Below, piece by piece: positions 45,621 to 54,968 of a stretch of 64,000 nucleotides of DNA (positions are counted from its first letter, which is position 1; every line of letters begins with the position of its first letter). Location: contig CM061229.1 in the NCBI GenBank assembly GCA_030844895.1, positions 105,522,975-105,586,974 of the forward strand, written 5' to 3'. The notes under the pieces were generated by a model. That model worked only from the letters and a program-made list of their open reading frames with translations. It was not told the DNA's origin and did not search any database. A program made the translations under genes and the position numbers. The stretch comes from Ambrosia x helenae (Eukaryota > Streptophyta > Magnoliopsida > Asterales > Asteraceae).

Positions 45621-46403
45621 CAAGGTTGCAAAAGTTGCTAGGCGCTAGGCGGGCGGTGAGGTCCAGCCTAGGGACTAGTCGGGACTAATCAGGACTAGGC
45701 GGAATTAGGCGTTTTGGTATTTTTATACGTATTTTTATAGATATACACAGATTTATATGAAAATAATACTTAGAAATTCAGATAATACTTTAAATTTTGA
45801 ACAATTCACATAATACTTAGAAATTCACATGTTTTATTGGTATTTGGCTTAAAAAAGGAAACAAAAAAAATATTAAGTCTCTTAAGATCTCGTTAAAATC
45901 AAAAGATGTAATTATTTGCAATAAAAATTAAAAGATATCATATATGATCATTACTTTGTTTTTAACATTGATGAACGAAATATAACTTATCTGTAAACTT
46001 ATTTAATGGGCCATGACTTTATATGAATAAAAGCCCACATAATACCCTTAAAAAAGCCCACATAATAGACTAACTAGGTCATCTTTTTTTTTTAAACCTT
46101 CTTTCTTCCTGGATCCTGAGCAGAGCCGCCTTCATTTCTTCTCAAGCAGAGCCGCCTTTATTTCTTCTCAAGCAGAGCCATTGGTTCCGTCGGAGAAGAA
46201 GACTCATGCTGGTGGTGTGCGGCGGCTGAACAAAGGATGGAGGTAAGCATCTCGAGTCTTGACGGCTGAACAAAGTAGGGTTTTAACTTTTAACACTTAA
46301 ATGTATTTTTTTTTTGGAATTATCTCGAGTCTGCCTAGGTCCGCCTTGGATCGCCTAACACCGCTTAATCACCAAAACGCCTAGAGCGATTTTTACAACC
46401 TTG
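45621..46403. mobile_element. hAT-like MITE inside the RNase H gene
   Basis: CTTTTCAT is duplicated exactly (45613-45620 and 46404-46411). The terminal inverted repeats are CAAGGTTGCAAAA and, inverted, CAAGGTTGTAAAA. The interior starts with GGCGCTAGGCGGGCGG-like blocks and ends with mirrored CGCCTAACACCGC blocks. It splits the RNase H frame, and removing one copy of the duplication and the insert brings the two RNase H halves together. No transposase. Confidence 0.9.
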
Positions 46404-46411
46404 CTTTTCAT

Positions 46412-46827
46412 ACACAGACAAAGACCACTGCCTCACTGATAATGGCTTACTAATGAAAGCCAATGGATGACCTTCTTGCATAAGCACTGCCCCTAACCCT
46501 TTTGAAGATGCATCTGTCTCAATAACAAATTCTTTAGACAGATCAGGTAAAGCTAAAACTGGAGCAGTAGTTAGAGCTTCTTTCAACCGGTAAAAAGACT
46601 GTTCTGCCCCCTTCATTCCACTTGAATGCATCCTTCTTCAACAAGTCTGTCAAGGGTCTTGCCATTACCCTAAAGGATTTGATAAACCTCCTGTAATAAC
46701 CTGCTAAGCCTAAGAAACCCCTTAATTGTTTAAGGTCTTTAGGCAAAGGCCACTGTTTAATTGCTGCAATTTTGTTTGGATCAGTGTGAACTCCCTTTCC
46801 TGTTATCACATGGCCTAAATATTCCAC
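46412..46827 (-). pseudogene. RT end and RNase H first half
   Basis: VEYLGHVITGKGVHTDPNKI, LRGFLGLAGYYRRF and then, after a frameshift near 46620, APVLALPDLSKEFVIETDAS with the first RNase H Asp, GLGAVLMQ and FISKPLS. A stop at about 46828 divides it from the RT frame. Confidence 0.87.
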
Positions 46828-47652
46828 TTAGGATCCCCCAAAAGAACATTTGCTCTTCTTTGCCATTAATGAATTTGCTCTCAACAATTTCAACACTTCT
46901 TCCAAATCATGAACATGCTGATTTATATTAGGACTATAAACCAGGATGTCATCAAAGAAAACTAAGGTAGTTTTCCTGAGCAATTCTTTAAAGACTGAAT
47001 TCATGAGGGATTGGAATGTAGCAGGGGCATTAGTTAGGCCAAAGGGCATGGCAACAAACTCAAACAACCACTGATGTGTTCTAAATGCAGTTTTAGACAC
47101 ATCTCTTTCATCCATCCTAATTTGATGGTACCTTGCTCTTAAATCCAACTTAGAAAACACACTAGCTCCCCCCCCCCCCCCAAACTCATCTAATAATTCT
47201 TCAATTAGAGGAATAGGGAACCTGTTCTTAACAGTAGCAGCATTCAACTGCCTGTAATCAACACAAAACCTCCATGAATCATCTTTCTTCTTGACTAAAA
47301 CAACTGGTGAGGCAAAGGAACTTTGGCTGTCCCTTACTACTCCAGTTTCCAACAACTCTTTGGTCATTTTTTCAAGTATGTCTTTCTGAGCAGCATGGTA
47401 TCTATAAGCTTTTTGATTAATGGTAATGGTTTCATCCTTCAGTATGATTCTATGGTCACAAGGTCTCTTAGGAGGTAAAGTTGTTGGAATAGCAAACACA
47501 TCCTCATATGCTGCTAACAATTTATTCAAAGCCTCATTGTTTTGCTCATTCTTAACATTAGTTTCATGCTGAAATGAACTCTCATTAACAGCTTGTAAAC
47601 TAAACATCTGCCTCTCAATTATCATTTGCCCTTTATCCATCATTGATTCCAT
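46828..47652 (-). pseudogene. Reverse transcriptase of the Reina-like element
   Basis: Well kept RT: KKRPCDHRIIL-type N-terminus (here PPKRPCDHRI), SFASPVVLVKKKDDSWRFCV, DYRQLNAATVKNRFPIP, FSKLDLRARYHQIRM, MPFGLTNAPATFQSLMN and the active-site FFDDILVY. A run of 12 C on the plus strand (about 47168-47180) adds extra Gly codons before FSKLDL without breaking the frame. The end is a TAA (46828-46830), where CAA would be a one-base change. Confidence 0.88.
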
Positions 47653-48050
47653 TTTTTCAGCAGAACAAAGGCTTATATCATTATTTTCTATTCCTTTTAA
47701 TTCTATCTATTTCTGACAACCTTAAACTTCATAGTCATTTCTTTAAAATTCCAAACAATGTCATTAAGGGTTTGCAACCATTGTACCCCTAAGACCATAT
47801 CATAACTTGTTAAAGGAATGATAATGACATCAATTTTAAATCATATACCTTGCATCATCCACTGAAAATCAGGACACATCTTAGTATAAGTCACCTTTGT
47901 TCCATCTACCATTGTAACTTTGACCGGTGGAATCGACTTTAAGGGACATCTCATCTTGGTGGCCAACTTTTCATCCAAGAAGTTGTGTGTAGAACCAGAA
48001 TCACTCAGGATGTGTAATATCTTTGTACCAATGGAACCCTTGACTCTCAT
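47653..48050 (-). pseudogene. Retropepsin remnant
   Basis: ILSDSGSTHNFLDEKLA is the aspartic protease active site, followed by VKVTMVDGTKVTYTKMCPDF. The frame stops at 47841, and further protease pieces follow with stops before the RT frame. Confidence 0.8.
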
Positions 48051-48734
48051 GGTTGAAAAAGAAGGGACCCCATCATTGCATTTAGTGAAATCTTAGGTTC
48101 TTGAACATGCATGTGTTGCTGCATGTTCTCTGTCAAGTCTTCCAACTGGTCTATAGGCATTTCTTCATCCTCTTTACCAATCAACTCTATAGAAAATAGC
48201 TGTTTGTTTTTACAAACGTGCCTAGGGGTATATTTTTCATGACATCCAAAACATTCTCCCTTAGCTTTTTTCTCCTCAATTTCCTTATGTGATAAGGTCC
48301 ATCTTTTTGAGTTTAAAGGTTTTGGGTTAAGTGCAGGTTTAGTTAACAAAGAGAGGTTAGTTGTATTAGAAGTAGGTGTGGTACGACTTGTGGAGGTATA
48401 AGAACTTTTTGTGTTCTTATTCCACCATGAATTGGTAGCAGTTAGGGTTCCATCTTGGTATCTTGCTAATAGGTAAGCTTCTGGTAAGTTCTTGGGTCTC
48501 AACATTCTCACTGGTACCCTATTTATTTCAGGCTTAACAGCCTTTAAAAACAGGCTTACAACATATTCATCTGGAATGGTTTTGAGTATGAGCCATGTTC
48601 TGAATGGTTTTCAAGATTTCAGAGACTTGGGCTTCAATCTGATCTTTCATAGCAGACATATTGTTCTTTAATCCCTCTAAAGAGGAATCATGTTCTTGAA
48701 GCTTCTGCTCTAACGATTGATTTCGAGTCGACAT
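48047..48734 (-). pseudogene. Gag remnant of the Reina-like element
   Basis: The ATG at 48734 starts MSTRNQSLEQKLQEHD, and the frame stops about 55 codons later. Then, in another frame, come DEYVVSLFLKAVKPEINRV, MLRPKNLPEAYLLAR and a zinc knuckle CFGCHEKYTPRHVC. Only about 230 residues are covered, against the usual 400 or more, so a large internal deletion is likely near 48580-48600. Confidence 0.75.
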
Positions 48735-49061
48735 TATTGTATTGGAATAGACAAATCTCGAATAGATCGATCTATGGAATTGAATGATTCAAATGATCAG
48801 TTCAATGGAATAATTTGATCAGTCAATTGATCAAATCAAGAAACAAAAGAAACAGAGCAAGCAATTGAAACAGAGGATTAAACGCTGAAATGAATGTAAA
48901 AGATGAATTAATTGGATTTCTCAAGAGCGGAATCAATCAATCAAGATTAGACAATATTATCACAAGAAAAAACGAAGAAATGTAGTGAAAAAGATGATGG
49001 TTGTGACGGTTATGGTGGTAGTTACGGTGGTTAACGGTGGTTGGTGGTGGTTAGTTGCGGT

Positions 49062-49796
49062 CTTGGTTTAAAAAAGCGCGAGACGCTCCGAGACGTTTTG
49101 GTTCTAAAATCCGAAGCGCGTGGCTTAAAGTGCGAGGCGAAAGCTTCACGTATTCGACACGCTATGTATTTTATTAATACTTATAGATTAAGTTTAGGTA
49201 ATATTTACATATTTTTTAATCACTGAATAGAAAAATAGAATATAAGAATAATTAGACAAAATACAAGTTTTAGGGACTAAATATAAATTGTTGAAAGATA
49301 AAGGGATTAAATGTATAAATTCCTAAGACTTTTTTAAACCTAAAAGCTATAAATCACTATAAAACACATATGCTTTAAACAACCTAAAAGTTAAATGTAT
49401 GGCAGCCGCCATGTCTTCTTCCTCATAACCCTAAAATGCTTTCTTCTTCTTCTACCTGATTTCCAGTATAAAATCCCTAAAAAATTAACTCTACAACCTG
49501 ATCTCTGCTCCTATTGTTTTGTTTTCTTTCGTGTGTGAACCTCTCCTCTACCCTATCCCCACGTCTGTCCGGCATCCCAGCCTGCAACTCCGGTCTCAGG
49601 TAACCTTCAATACCACCAAGAATACAAGCTGCTGTTGTTGTCTCTGACCTGTTCTACTTGAAGCGCCGCCTCTGGCGAAGGTCGCTTCTGGCCTAAAGTG
49701 CAGCCTCCGAGCACTTCTTGTAGTTCCGGCGCCCCACCCAAAGCGAAGCGTTTTTCTCACCGCCTTACGCCTCAAGTGTGCTTTTTTAAGCCAAGG
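49062..49796. mobile_element. hAT-like MITE in the leader of the Reina-like element
   Basis: GTTGCGGT is duplicated exactly (49054-49061 and 49797-49804). The ends CTTGGTTTAAAAAAGC and, inverted, CTTGGCTTAAAAAAGC are terminal inverted repeats. The ends are followed by GCGAGGCG-like blocks. The interior (about 49430-49600) looks like a leader of a plant gene with CT-rich sequence, possibly captured. Confidence 0.9.
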
Positions 49797-49834
49797 TTGC
49801 GGTGGCAGTGGTGATCTGAGGCCGAGAACCGGCT

Positions 49835-49846
49835 GCTCTGATACCA
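49835..49846 (-). other. Primer-binding site for initiator Met-tRNA (Reina-like element)
   Basis: TGGTATCAGAGC on the minus strand, three bases after the LTR end. Confidence 0.9.
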
Positions 49847-49849
49847 AGT

Positions 49850-50067
49850 TGTTAGCTAAGAAATGAGAGAGAACCAAAAGAGAAGGAATAAGATCAAATC
49901 ATAGCTACCATTATTATTATTATCATGATCCACATTTATACACAATCACAATTACAAGTTCCCGCCTAAACTGTAACTAACTCTAACAACCTTTCAAACT
50001 ATCAGATTATTACACAATTAGTCCCTCTTATTACAATATTATTCAAACTACCCCTTTACTTGTAACA
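49850..50067 (-). repeat. 5' LTR of the Reina-like element
   Basis: 218 bp with the same ends as 43673-43890. About 98% identical by eye. Confidence 0.93.
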
Positions 50068-50380
50068 CTATGGCTATATTTCACCATGTTCTAATGGATT
50101 CCAACCTACTCAAATTGTAAAATGGGTCACTCTAACTTGCTAGCTTAGAACAGGTACAAATGGGCTCAGCACAACCACCACTAATAGTTAAAATTAATTG
50201 GTTTTGTTGTGGACTCAGGATGCTTTAAGAGGTGGGAAGGAGGAGCTGTTTGATTTTATAGTTGAATATTTGCATGCTGGTGATGCTGAAGCACTTGCCA
50301 ATGATGCTACGACACCACCAAGAAAACGACTTTGTCTGGAACCATTGATGAAGTTGGCTGGTCTTGTCAGCCTCTTTTAG

Positions 50381-50803
50381 TACCATGTGTGTTATTGTAG
50401 TATGTCCAGGGCTTCCACTCACTTCTTACTTTTAGCTACTATGTTTTGTCCTAGATGTAGAATGTTATATGTAATCTCGTGTATTTTTTCTTATAGTATT
50501 TATTCACATGTTACTTATCGTAGGCTCTTAGCGATTTTATTGTTCACCTCTCTTTCTTATCATATTCAAAATTTTATACCCGATTCGTTATTCCATACAA
50601 AAAGAAAGGCGAGGGTATTATGCAAAACTGGGTTAGGGGTTCTCTAGCTGGAGCTCCCTTTTGATCGTTGACGACCTATTGAAATGTATATCCCTTAGTT
50701 CTCTCCATCAACGTTTAGTTGCGTAGTTGTTTGATCTTCGGTTAAGGCTTGCTGGGGTTCTTCAACGTATTTTAATTTATCATCTACAACAATCTCCTCC
50801 ACC
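50381..50803. other. 3' flank of the ICME-like pseudogene
   Basis: Probable old 3' untranslated sequence followed by spacer. No other gene seen. Confidence 0.4.
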
Positions 50804-50979
50804 AAGGTGCTGTTTGTTTTTTCTGCAGGAAAAGGTTGCAGTCTGTGGACCACATCTGCAGGAGAAGAGGTGGACCAAAGGTCTGCAGTCTGCAAGAAGA
50901 AGACTGTTTGTTTGTTAACGTCTGCAGGCTGCTGAAATAAACTTAAATTTAAATAAATTGAGATTTTACAGCAGTCTGG

Positions 50980-51375
50980 TGGTAGACGGTGGTGGTGGTG
51001 GACCGTGGTGGTGGGTGGTGGTGGACGGTGGTGGGTGGTGGTAGTGGTGGTGGGTGGACGGTGGTAGGTGGTGGTGGTAGTGGTGGTGGACCGTGGTGGT
51101 GGTGGGTGATGGTGGTGGTGGGTGGTGGAAGTGGTGGTGGACGGTGGTGGTGAACGGTGGTGGTTGGTGACGGTGGTGGACGGTGGTGGTGGTAGTGGGT
51201 GGTGGGTGGTGGTGGGTGGATGGTGGTGGTGATGGACGGTGGTGGTGGTGAACAGTGGTGGGTGGTGGTGGACCGTGGTGGTGATGGACGGTGGTGGTGG
51301 ACGATGCTAGGTGGTGGTGGGTGGGTGACGGTGGTGTACGGTGGTGGTGGTGGTAGTGGGTGGTGGTGGGTGAGG
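50980..51375. repeat. GGT-rich minisatellite
   Basis: About 390 bp of GGTGGTGG with interspersed GGACGGTGGT and GGACCGTGGT. On the other strand it would read as Pro/His-rich. It is strongly strand-asymmetric (G on the plus strand). Confidence 0.92.
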
Positions 51376-51408
51376 AGAAGAGAAGAGAAGAGGAGAAGAC
51401 CTTTGAAG

Positions 51409-52788
51409 TGTAACATCCCAACCGATGGCGGAAACATCGGGATGTCACGTATTGATGATTGTTCAGTAGCTCATGGTGAATAATAAATTTTATTAAATGA
51501 TTTAAATAAATTACATACAATTGTTCTACAAGAATTCGTATATCAAAATGAATAATACTATGCACACATCTTCAAACATTAATTCAAATCTTCAAGTAAG
51601 TAGAACCTGAAACATGTTAAGTTTGAAAATATTTTGGGTCAACAAAAGTTGGTGAGAATACATAGGTTTTTGAATATAATTGATAACAATAGTTTGTACA
51701 ACAATCACAGTTGTATGATGATAGAGTATGATTCCGACATGTAACAATGCGTCTTTGTACAATCAAACCTTGTGTCGACTGATGACTAACTCGCAAGTTA
51801 GTTAAATGTTGTTACTGTTATCGATCATCCCTGAATTTATGCGGGGGGATGGGTTTGTCAGACCTATAGCGCTATAATCTAAACAGGCGGCTTGATCAAT
51901 GTTAATGATTGTACTGTGTCTTTTTGTTATAGTCAAATGATAGAATGAGTAAATGATAGTGTAATTGAGTCACGAGTTTCAACAATGTAAGAATGAGTAA
52001 ATGATAGTATATAAAATGTTTAAACATGTTTCACCCCAAAATGTAAAACAGAAAAAGGGGCTATGTAAACTCACATTGGCTAAGGTGAATTATCCTCTAA
52101 GTGTTGTGAATGTATGCGAGGCGAATCCCAAAGACTCAACAACGTAGCTAGTCGAAAAAGAAAGAATATCAAGCTTCCAATTCGCCAATTGCAAGAGCTT
52201 ATAATCAAAGCTTCAATTGTAGAAGTAATAGACTATAGAAGAAGGGTATGGGGGAAAGTTTAATCGGATTGAAACAATCGATTTAGAGGTGCAAAGTATA
52301 ATGGGTCATATGTGGGTTTTTATACTAGTTTTGGATTTAATTAGCCATTAAAATTGGTTAACACCATAAAGTAAGGTTTTTATGATGAATTGACTATTTG
52401 ACTAAGACTTTGACTGTTTGACTAAGACTTTGACTAGGACTTTGACTGATCAATTTAAGGAGTGTGTTAAGTTTATTTTCTTCTGAAATACTACACAAGA
52501 TGATAGTTGGCTCAGTTGGTTGTCACTGTGTGTTGGTTGGCTGTGGACGCGGGTTCGAGTCCCGGTACACACAAAACTTTTTTTTGGCAATTATTTCCCT
52601 AAAACTATATTATTCTAAATTCATAATATGATTATATAAGCCTGAAAGTGACTCGAAATATTTTTAAAACGTACAAAAGTGTCGAGATACAAATAATTAT
52701 TAGTTTAAAGTATTTAAAACATATATTGTTTAAAACAATACATTCTTTTTATCATAAAAAAAAATTAGGGGAAATTCGCGATGTTACA
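51409..52788 (-). repeat. Solo LTR of mosaic composition
   Basis: TGTAACATCCCAACCGATGG ... CGCGATGTTACA, 1,380 bp. Bases 51409-51700 match the right end of the solo LTR at 25189-32546 (in inverted orientation). Bases 52190-52450 are nearly identical to the LARD-like LTR at 28190-28460. No primer site or internal domain adjoins it. No perfect target duplication. Confidence 0.8.
52498..52583 (+). other. tRNA-like Pol III unit inside the mosaic LTR
   Basis: TGGCTCAGTTGG (52508-52519) fits the A-box consensus at every position, and GGTTCGAGTCC (52552-52562) fits the B box at every position. The distance is right for a tRNA. The B box sits in a T-arm-like stem (CGGG...CCCG) and a T8 run follows at about 52576. 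A convincing acceptor stem or anticodon arm is not evident, so a working tRNA is unlikely. Confidence 0.65.
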
Positions 52789-52830
52789 AAAGAGGTTAGA
52801 AATGCTTCTGGGAGAAAAACAAACACCACC

Positions 52831-53141
52831 CAACACATATTCTACTTCCTCTGCCAAACACTTGCGCAAATATGACACGTTGAGAGTGTTAAGATTGAGT
52901 TATGAACGGATGTTTAACCCTTGACAGTTCATTGTAAACAAACGTTTAATGCGTAAAAACGTACGTCACTCAGTCACATCCATAAGGTAGTTTGCTTAGT
53001 GTTGGAGTTGGTGTGTATAGATTTTCATTTTTTTTATATATAGTTAAATAATATACTATCAAATAAAGTTCAGATTTATTTTATTTTATAAAAGTGTATG
53101 TATCAAAAATTGATGTGCTATTATTAATCAAATAGGTAAAT
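52831..53141. other. Unassigned spacer
   Basis: No coding frame or repeat end recognised. Confidence 0.4.
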
Positions 53142-53201
53142 AATTATTTTTTTTTTTTTTTTTTTTTAGATTTTAAAATTTTCATTCCAGGACAAAGAAA
53201 A

Positions 53202-53905
53202 TTACATTAAGATAGCGGGCAGGCGGGCAACAAGCTGCGCCGCCACCCCTTTCTGGATAGCAAATCCTAATCTACTAAAAACATAACCATGTCCACCCGG
53301 AGCCGAGACACTACTGTGAATAACCCGCTGGACCCTGGTCAGGAAACGGGTAGCCTCCGGTGCCAATGAGCCAAAGGTATCAAAAGCCAAAGGTACAAAA
53401 ACGTGTTGGTTCTCCTCGCAGGCTTTAGCATGTTTGTCTACCTTCTTTGCCTCTGCTTTCCGGACCGCTTGCCCTGCAACAAAGCCACTATCCCTCAACC
53501 CAACTAGGGGAGATACACCCGTCAGGTCAACACAAGCATGCTTCCCCCCGGCCCACCCAAAGACAAGGAGATCTGCTGGTCGTAGGGTGGATCTCCATTC
53601 TGCTGGATCCGAGAGGAAGTTTACAGGGGCCTCCTTCTTGGCTGAGATCCCAGCCCGTCTTAAAATGTCCCACAGAATGTCTCGAACCCAATCATGCCGA
53701 TATTTAAAACCGGGCAACTCCTTACAATGAACCGCGTGTTTCCCGTATTCATCCAGGCAGGCCTTACGGCACATCGGACAGATGTCATCCTCCTGGTACA
53801 TTGGGATCATCAGTCGATATTTAAGAATGGCCCTGTATTCAATAGCGGACATGCTTTGGCCTAAACGTTCGATCGGGATAACAGTTAGGAAATCTTGGGC
53901 GTGGG
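53202..53905 (-). pseudogene. C-terminal part of a non-LTR RT protein with zinc finger and possible endonuclease
   Basis: The frame (from about 53905, continuing from the piece upstream after a frameshift) contains AQDFLTVIPIERLGQSMSAI, then a Cys/His finger (CPMCRKACLDEYGKHAVHC). A segment RPADLLVFGW ... HACVDLTGVS follows; it resembles the R-P-D ... D pattern of the restriction-like endonuclease at the C-terminus of R2-like elements. It ends after QLVARLPAILM. The assignment as an endonuclease is inference from spacing and neighbours. An apurinic-type LINE would have its nuclease at the N-terminus instead. Confidence 0.6.
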
Positions 53906-54553
53906 GGGTTTGCAGGCATTCAATAACTGCCCTTTGACGGGGGACAGACCAAAAACTTCACCCAGGTTCTGAGCGATTTTGCCATAAAGGGCATTCGCCA
54001 AAGTTTTCTGAGGCTTTGGGGGGGGGGGGGCGGTGTCCTTGTTAGAAAAACCGCCAATATCAAAACCTGGGAGATAGTCATTTAGCTTTTCGAGGGCCTG
54101 CACGTAGTCCAAGTCTGCGCCGAAAACCCCGCTATTTCGTAGGATGTGGTCTTGAAGGTTCCAGGACTGAGCTCGTGACGCCACAAACGCATACATGCCG
54201 ACATCCTTCGCAGAGAGGAGCCCTAATCCTCCCACACGCATCGGCAAAGACGCCATCTGCCATTGTAGGTCACCAAAGAAAGGCCCCCCACATACCACTA
54301 TGTCTTCAATGGCTTCCCGTAAACCCTTGTCAAAACATGATACTGCTTCATCCATCATGGAGGGTTGGCAGGTCCGTAACCCAAAAAGCAACTTAGCAAC
54401 CCCCATACATGACCTGAGCAGGAGGAGTTCACTTTGGGGATCCCTAAGGCAGGGCAAGAGTTGCATGAGTTCAACAGCGCGCGATGCCCTCCGCCTTGCC
54501 AATCCGCGGATAAAATAAGGGTCACGGCTAACAGCCCCTCCGAGGAGCTTCAC
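53885..54553 (-). pseudogene. Middle part of the same non-LTR RT protein
   Basis: KLLGGAVSRDPYFIRGLARR, LQLLRSC-like LLLLRSCMGVAKLLFGLRT, VVCGGPFFGDLQWQMASLPM and RVGGLGLLSAKDVGMYAFVAS resemble the thumb/linker after RT in this protein family, where a pattern of GGLGL is common. A run of 12 G (about 54017-54030) encodes Pro codons. A frameshift in G6 near 53900 separates it from the zinc-finger part. The RT core is not present. Confidence 0.6.
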
Positions 54554-54619
54554 CCCTTTTTCTGGCCTACCAATCCCGCTGGGAAAAAGCCCCTCCTGAA
54601 TGGGCCCAGATCAGTACAT

Positions 54620-54884
54620 TAATGGGCCGGTTATATTCGGTGAGGTTGAGCAAAGAAAATGATGTTTGGAGCTGGGCGAATGATTCGGATGTGCAGTTCT
54701 CAGCAAAATGTATCAGGATTGACATCCAAAAGGCGCAAATTGGGGAGGAAGACGCCTGTATGTGGATCACCCAACGTGCGAATAGAACCTCCCTTTCCTG
54801 GGAAAATTGGTCCTCTTTTGATGTTATCGAGCTGCTGTAATCGCCCTCTGTGTAGGCTTGTTTTTTCTGCTTTCTCTTGCTGGG

Positions 54885-54917
<33 letters not shown>

Positions 54918-54950
54918 GAAGTTTTTGCTGTTCAAAAAAAAAAAGCACAG
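54620..54950 (+). mobile_element. LINE 3' fragment in the inverted HAC intron
   Basis: The frame NDVWSWANDSDVQFSAKCIR resembles the region after RT in plant LINEs. It is followed by a short 3' end with CT and TA microsatellites and a run of A before the HAC splice site. The same fragment is at 59482-59895 on the other strand, so it was in the intron before the inverted duplication arose. Confidence 0.65.
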
Positions 54951-54968
54951 AATAAACTATTTTCTTAC

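Larger units (their letters stand above)
43673..50067 (-). mobile_element. Ty3/gypsy chromovirus, Reina-like, with 218-bp LTRs
   Basis: Short LTRs of 218 bp (43673-43890 and 49850-50067) differ at about five positions. CTATG is duplicated on both sides (43668-43672 and 50068-50072). A Met-tRNA primer site is at 49835-49846 and a polypurine tract (GGGAGGGGAG on the minus strand) is near 43894-43905. The coding order gag, protease, RT, RNase H, integrase and chromodomain, plus the tiny LTRs, suggest Reina. Two hAT-like elements are inserted in it. It lies in the last intron of the ICME-like pseudogene. Confidence 0.93.
42766..50380 (+). pseudogene. Isoprenylcysteine alpha-carbonyl methylesterase-like pseudogene
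   Basis: Five exon pieces match the ICME/ICMEL alpha/beta-hydrolase family, which removes methyl groups from prenylated proteins. They are 42766-42840 (KGWGSLLGFQLADRDIIVTC), 42933-43034 (NFPQGTIGDMVDDV, GGDPNR), 43121-43228 (YLMGQSAGAH with the Ser nucleophile, then QAIKESKGE in another frame), 43315-43458 (MEGDESLPQFS, FHRTEDFSIP with the Asp region) and 50219-50380 (DALRGGKEELFDFIVEYL, PPRKRL, stop). Splice signals are present. The exon with the catalytic His and the exon before MEGDESL are missing, the 5' exons are absent, and an extra TA pair in exon 3 shifts the frame. A complete LTR element sits in the last intron. It is non-functional as it stands. Confidence 0.8.
50804..52830. mobile_element. 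Possible TIR element carrying a minisatellite and an LTR
   Basis: GTGCTGTTTGTTTTTTC near 50804 and, inverted, GTGGTGTTTGTTTTTCTC near 52830 look like terminal inverted repeats. CTGCAG-rich sequence is at the left end. No exact target duplication was found, so this remains tentative. The inside consists of the GGT minisatellite and the LTR at 51409-52788. Confidence 0.4.
53142..54595 (-). mobile_element. Non-LTR retrotransposon, 5'-truncated, with poly(A)
   Basis: The plus strand begins with a run of more than 20 T (about 53145-53168), which is the poly(A) tail of a minus-strand element. A short 3' untranslated region and two coding pieces follow. The right end at about 54595 is an abrupt junction with the HAC inverted repeat. 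A related 3' fragment is at 38313-38425. Confidence 0.75.

Noticed and set aside
50949..51565. Pro/His-rich frames on the minus strand
   Set aside because: Created by the GGT minisatellite; no start context or flanking exons.
50804..52830. Complete hAT element
   Set aside because: Termini look alike, but no exact target duplication was found. Kept only as a tentative feature.
54622..54955. A separate host gene with WSWANDSD-like product
   Set aside because: Also found inverted at 59582 inside a HAC intron and followed by poly(A), so it is a LINE fragment.
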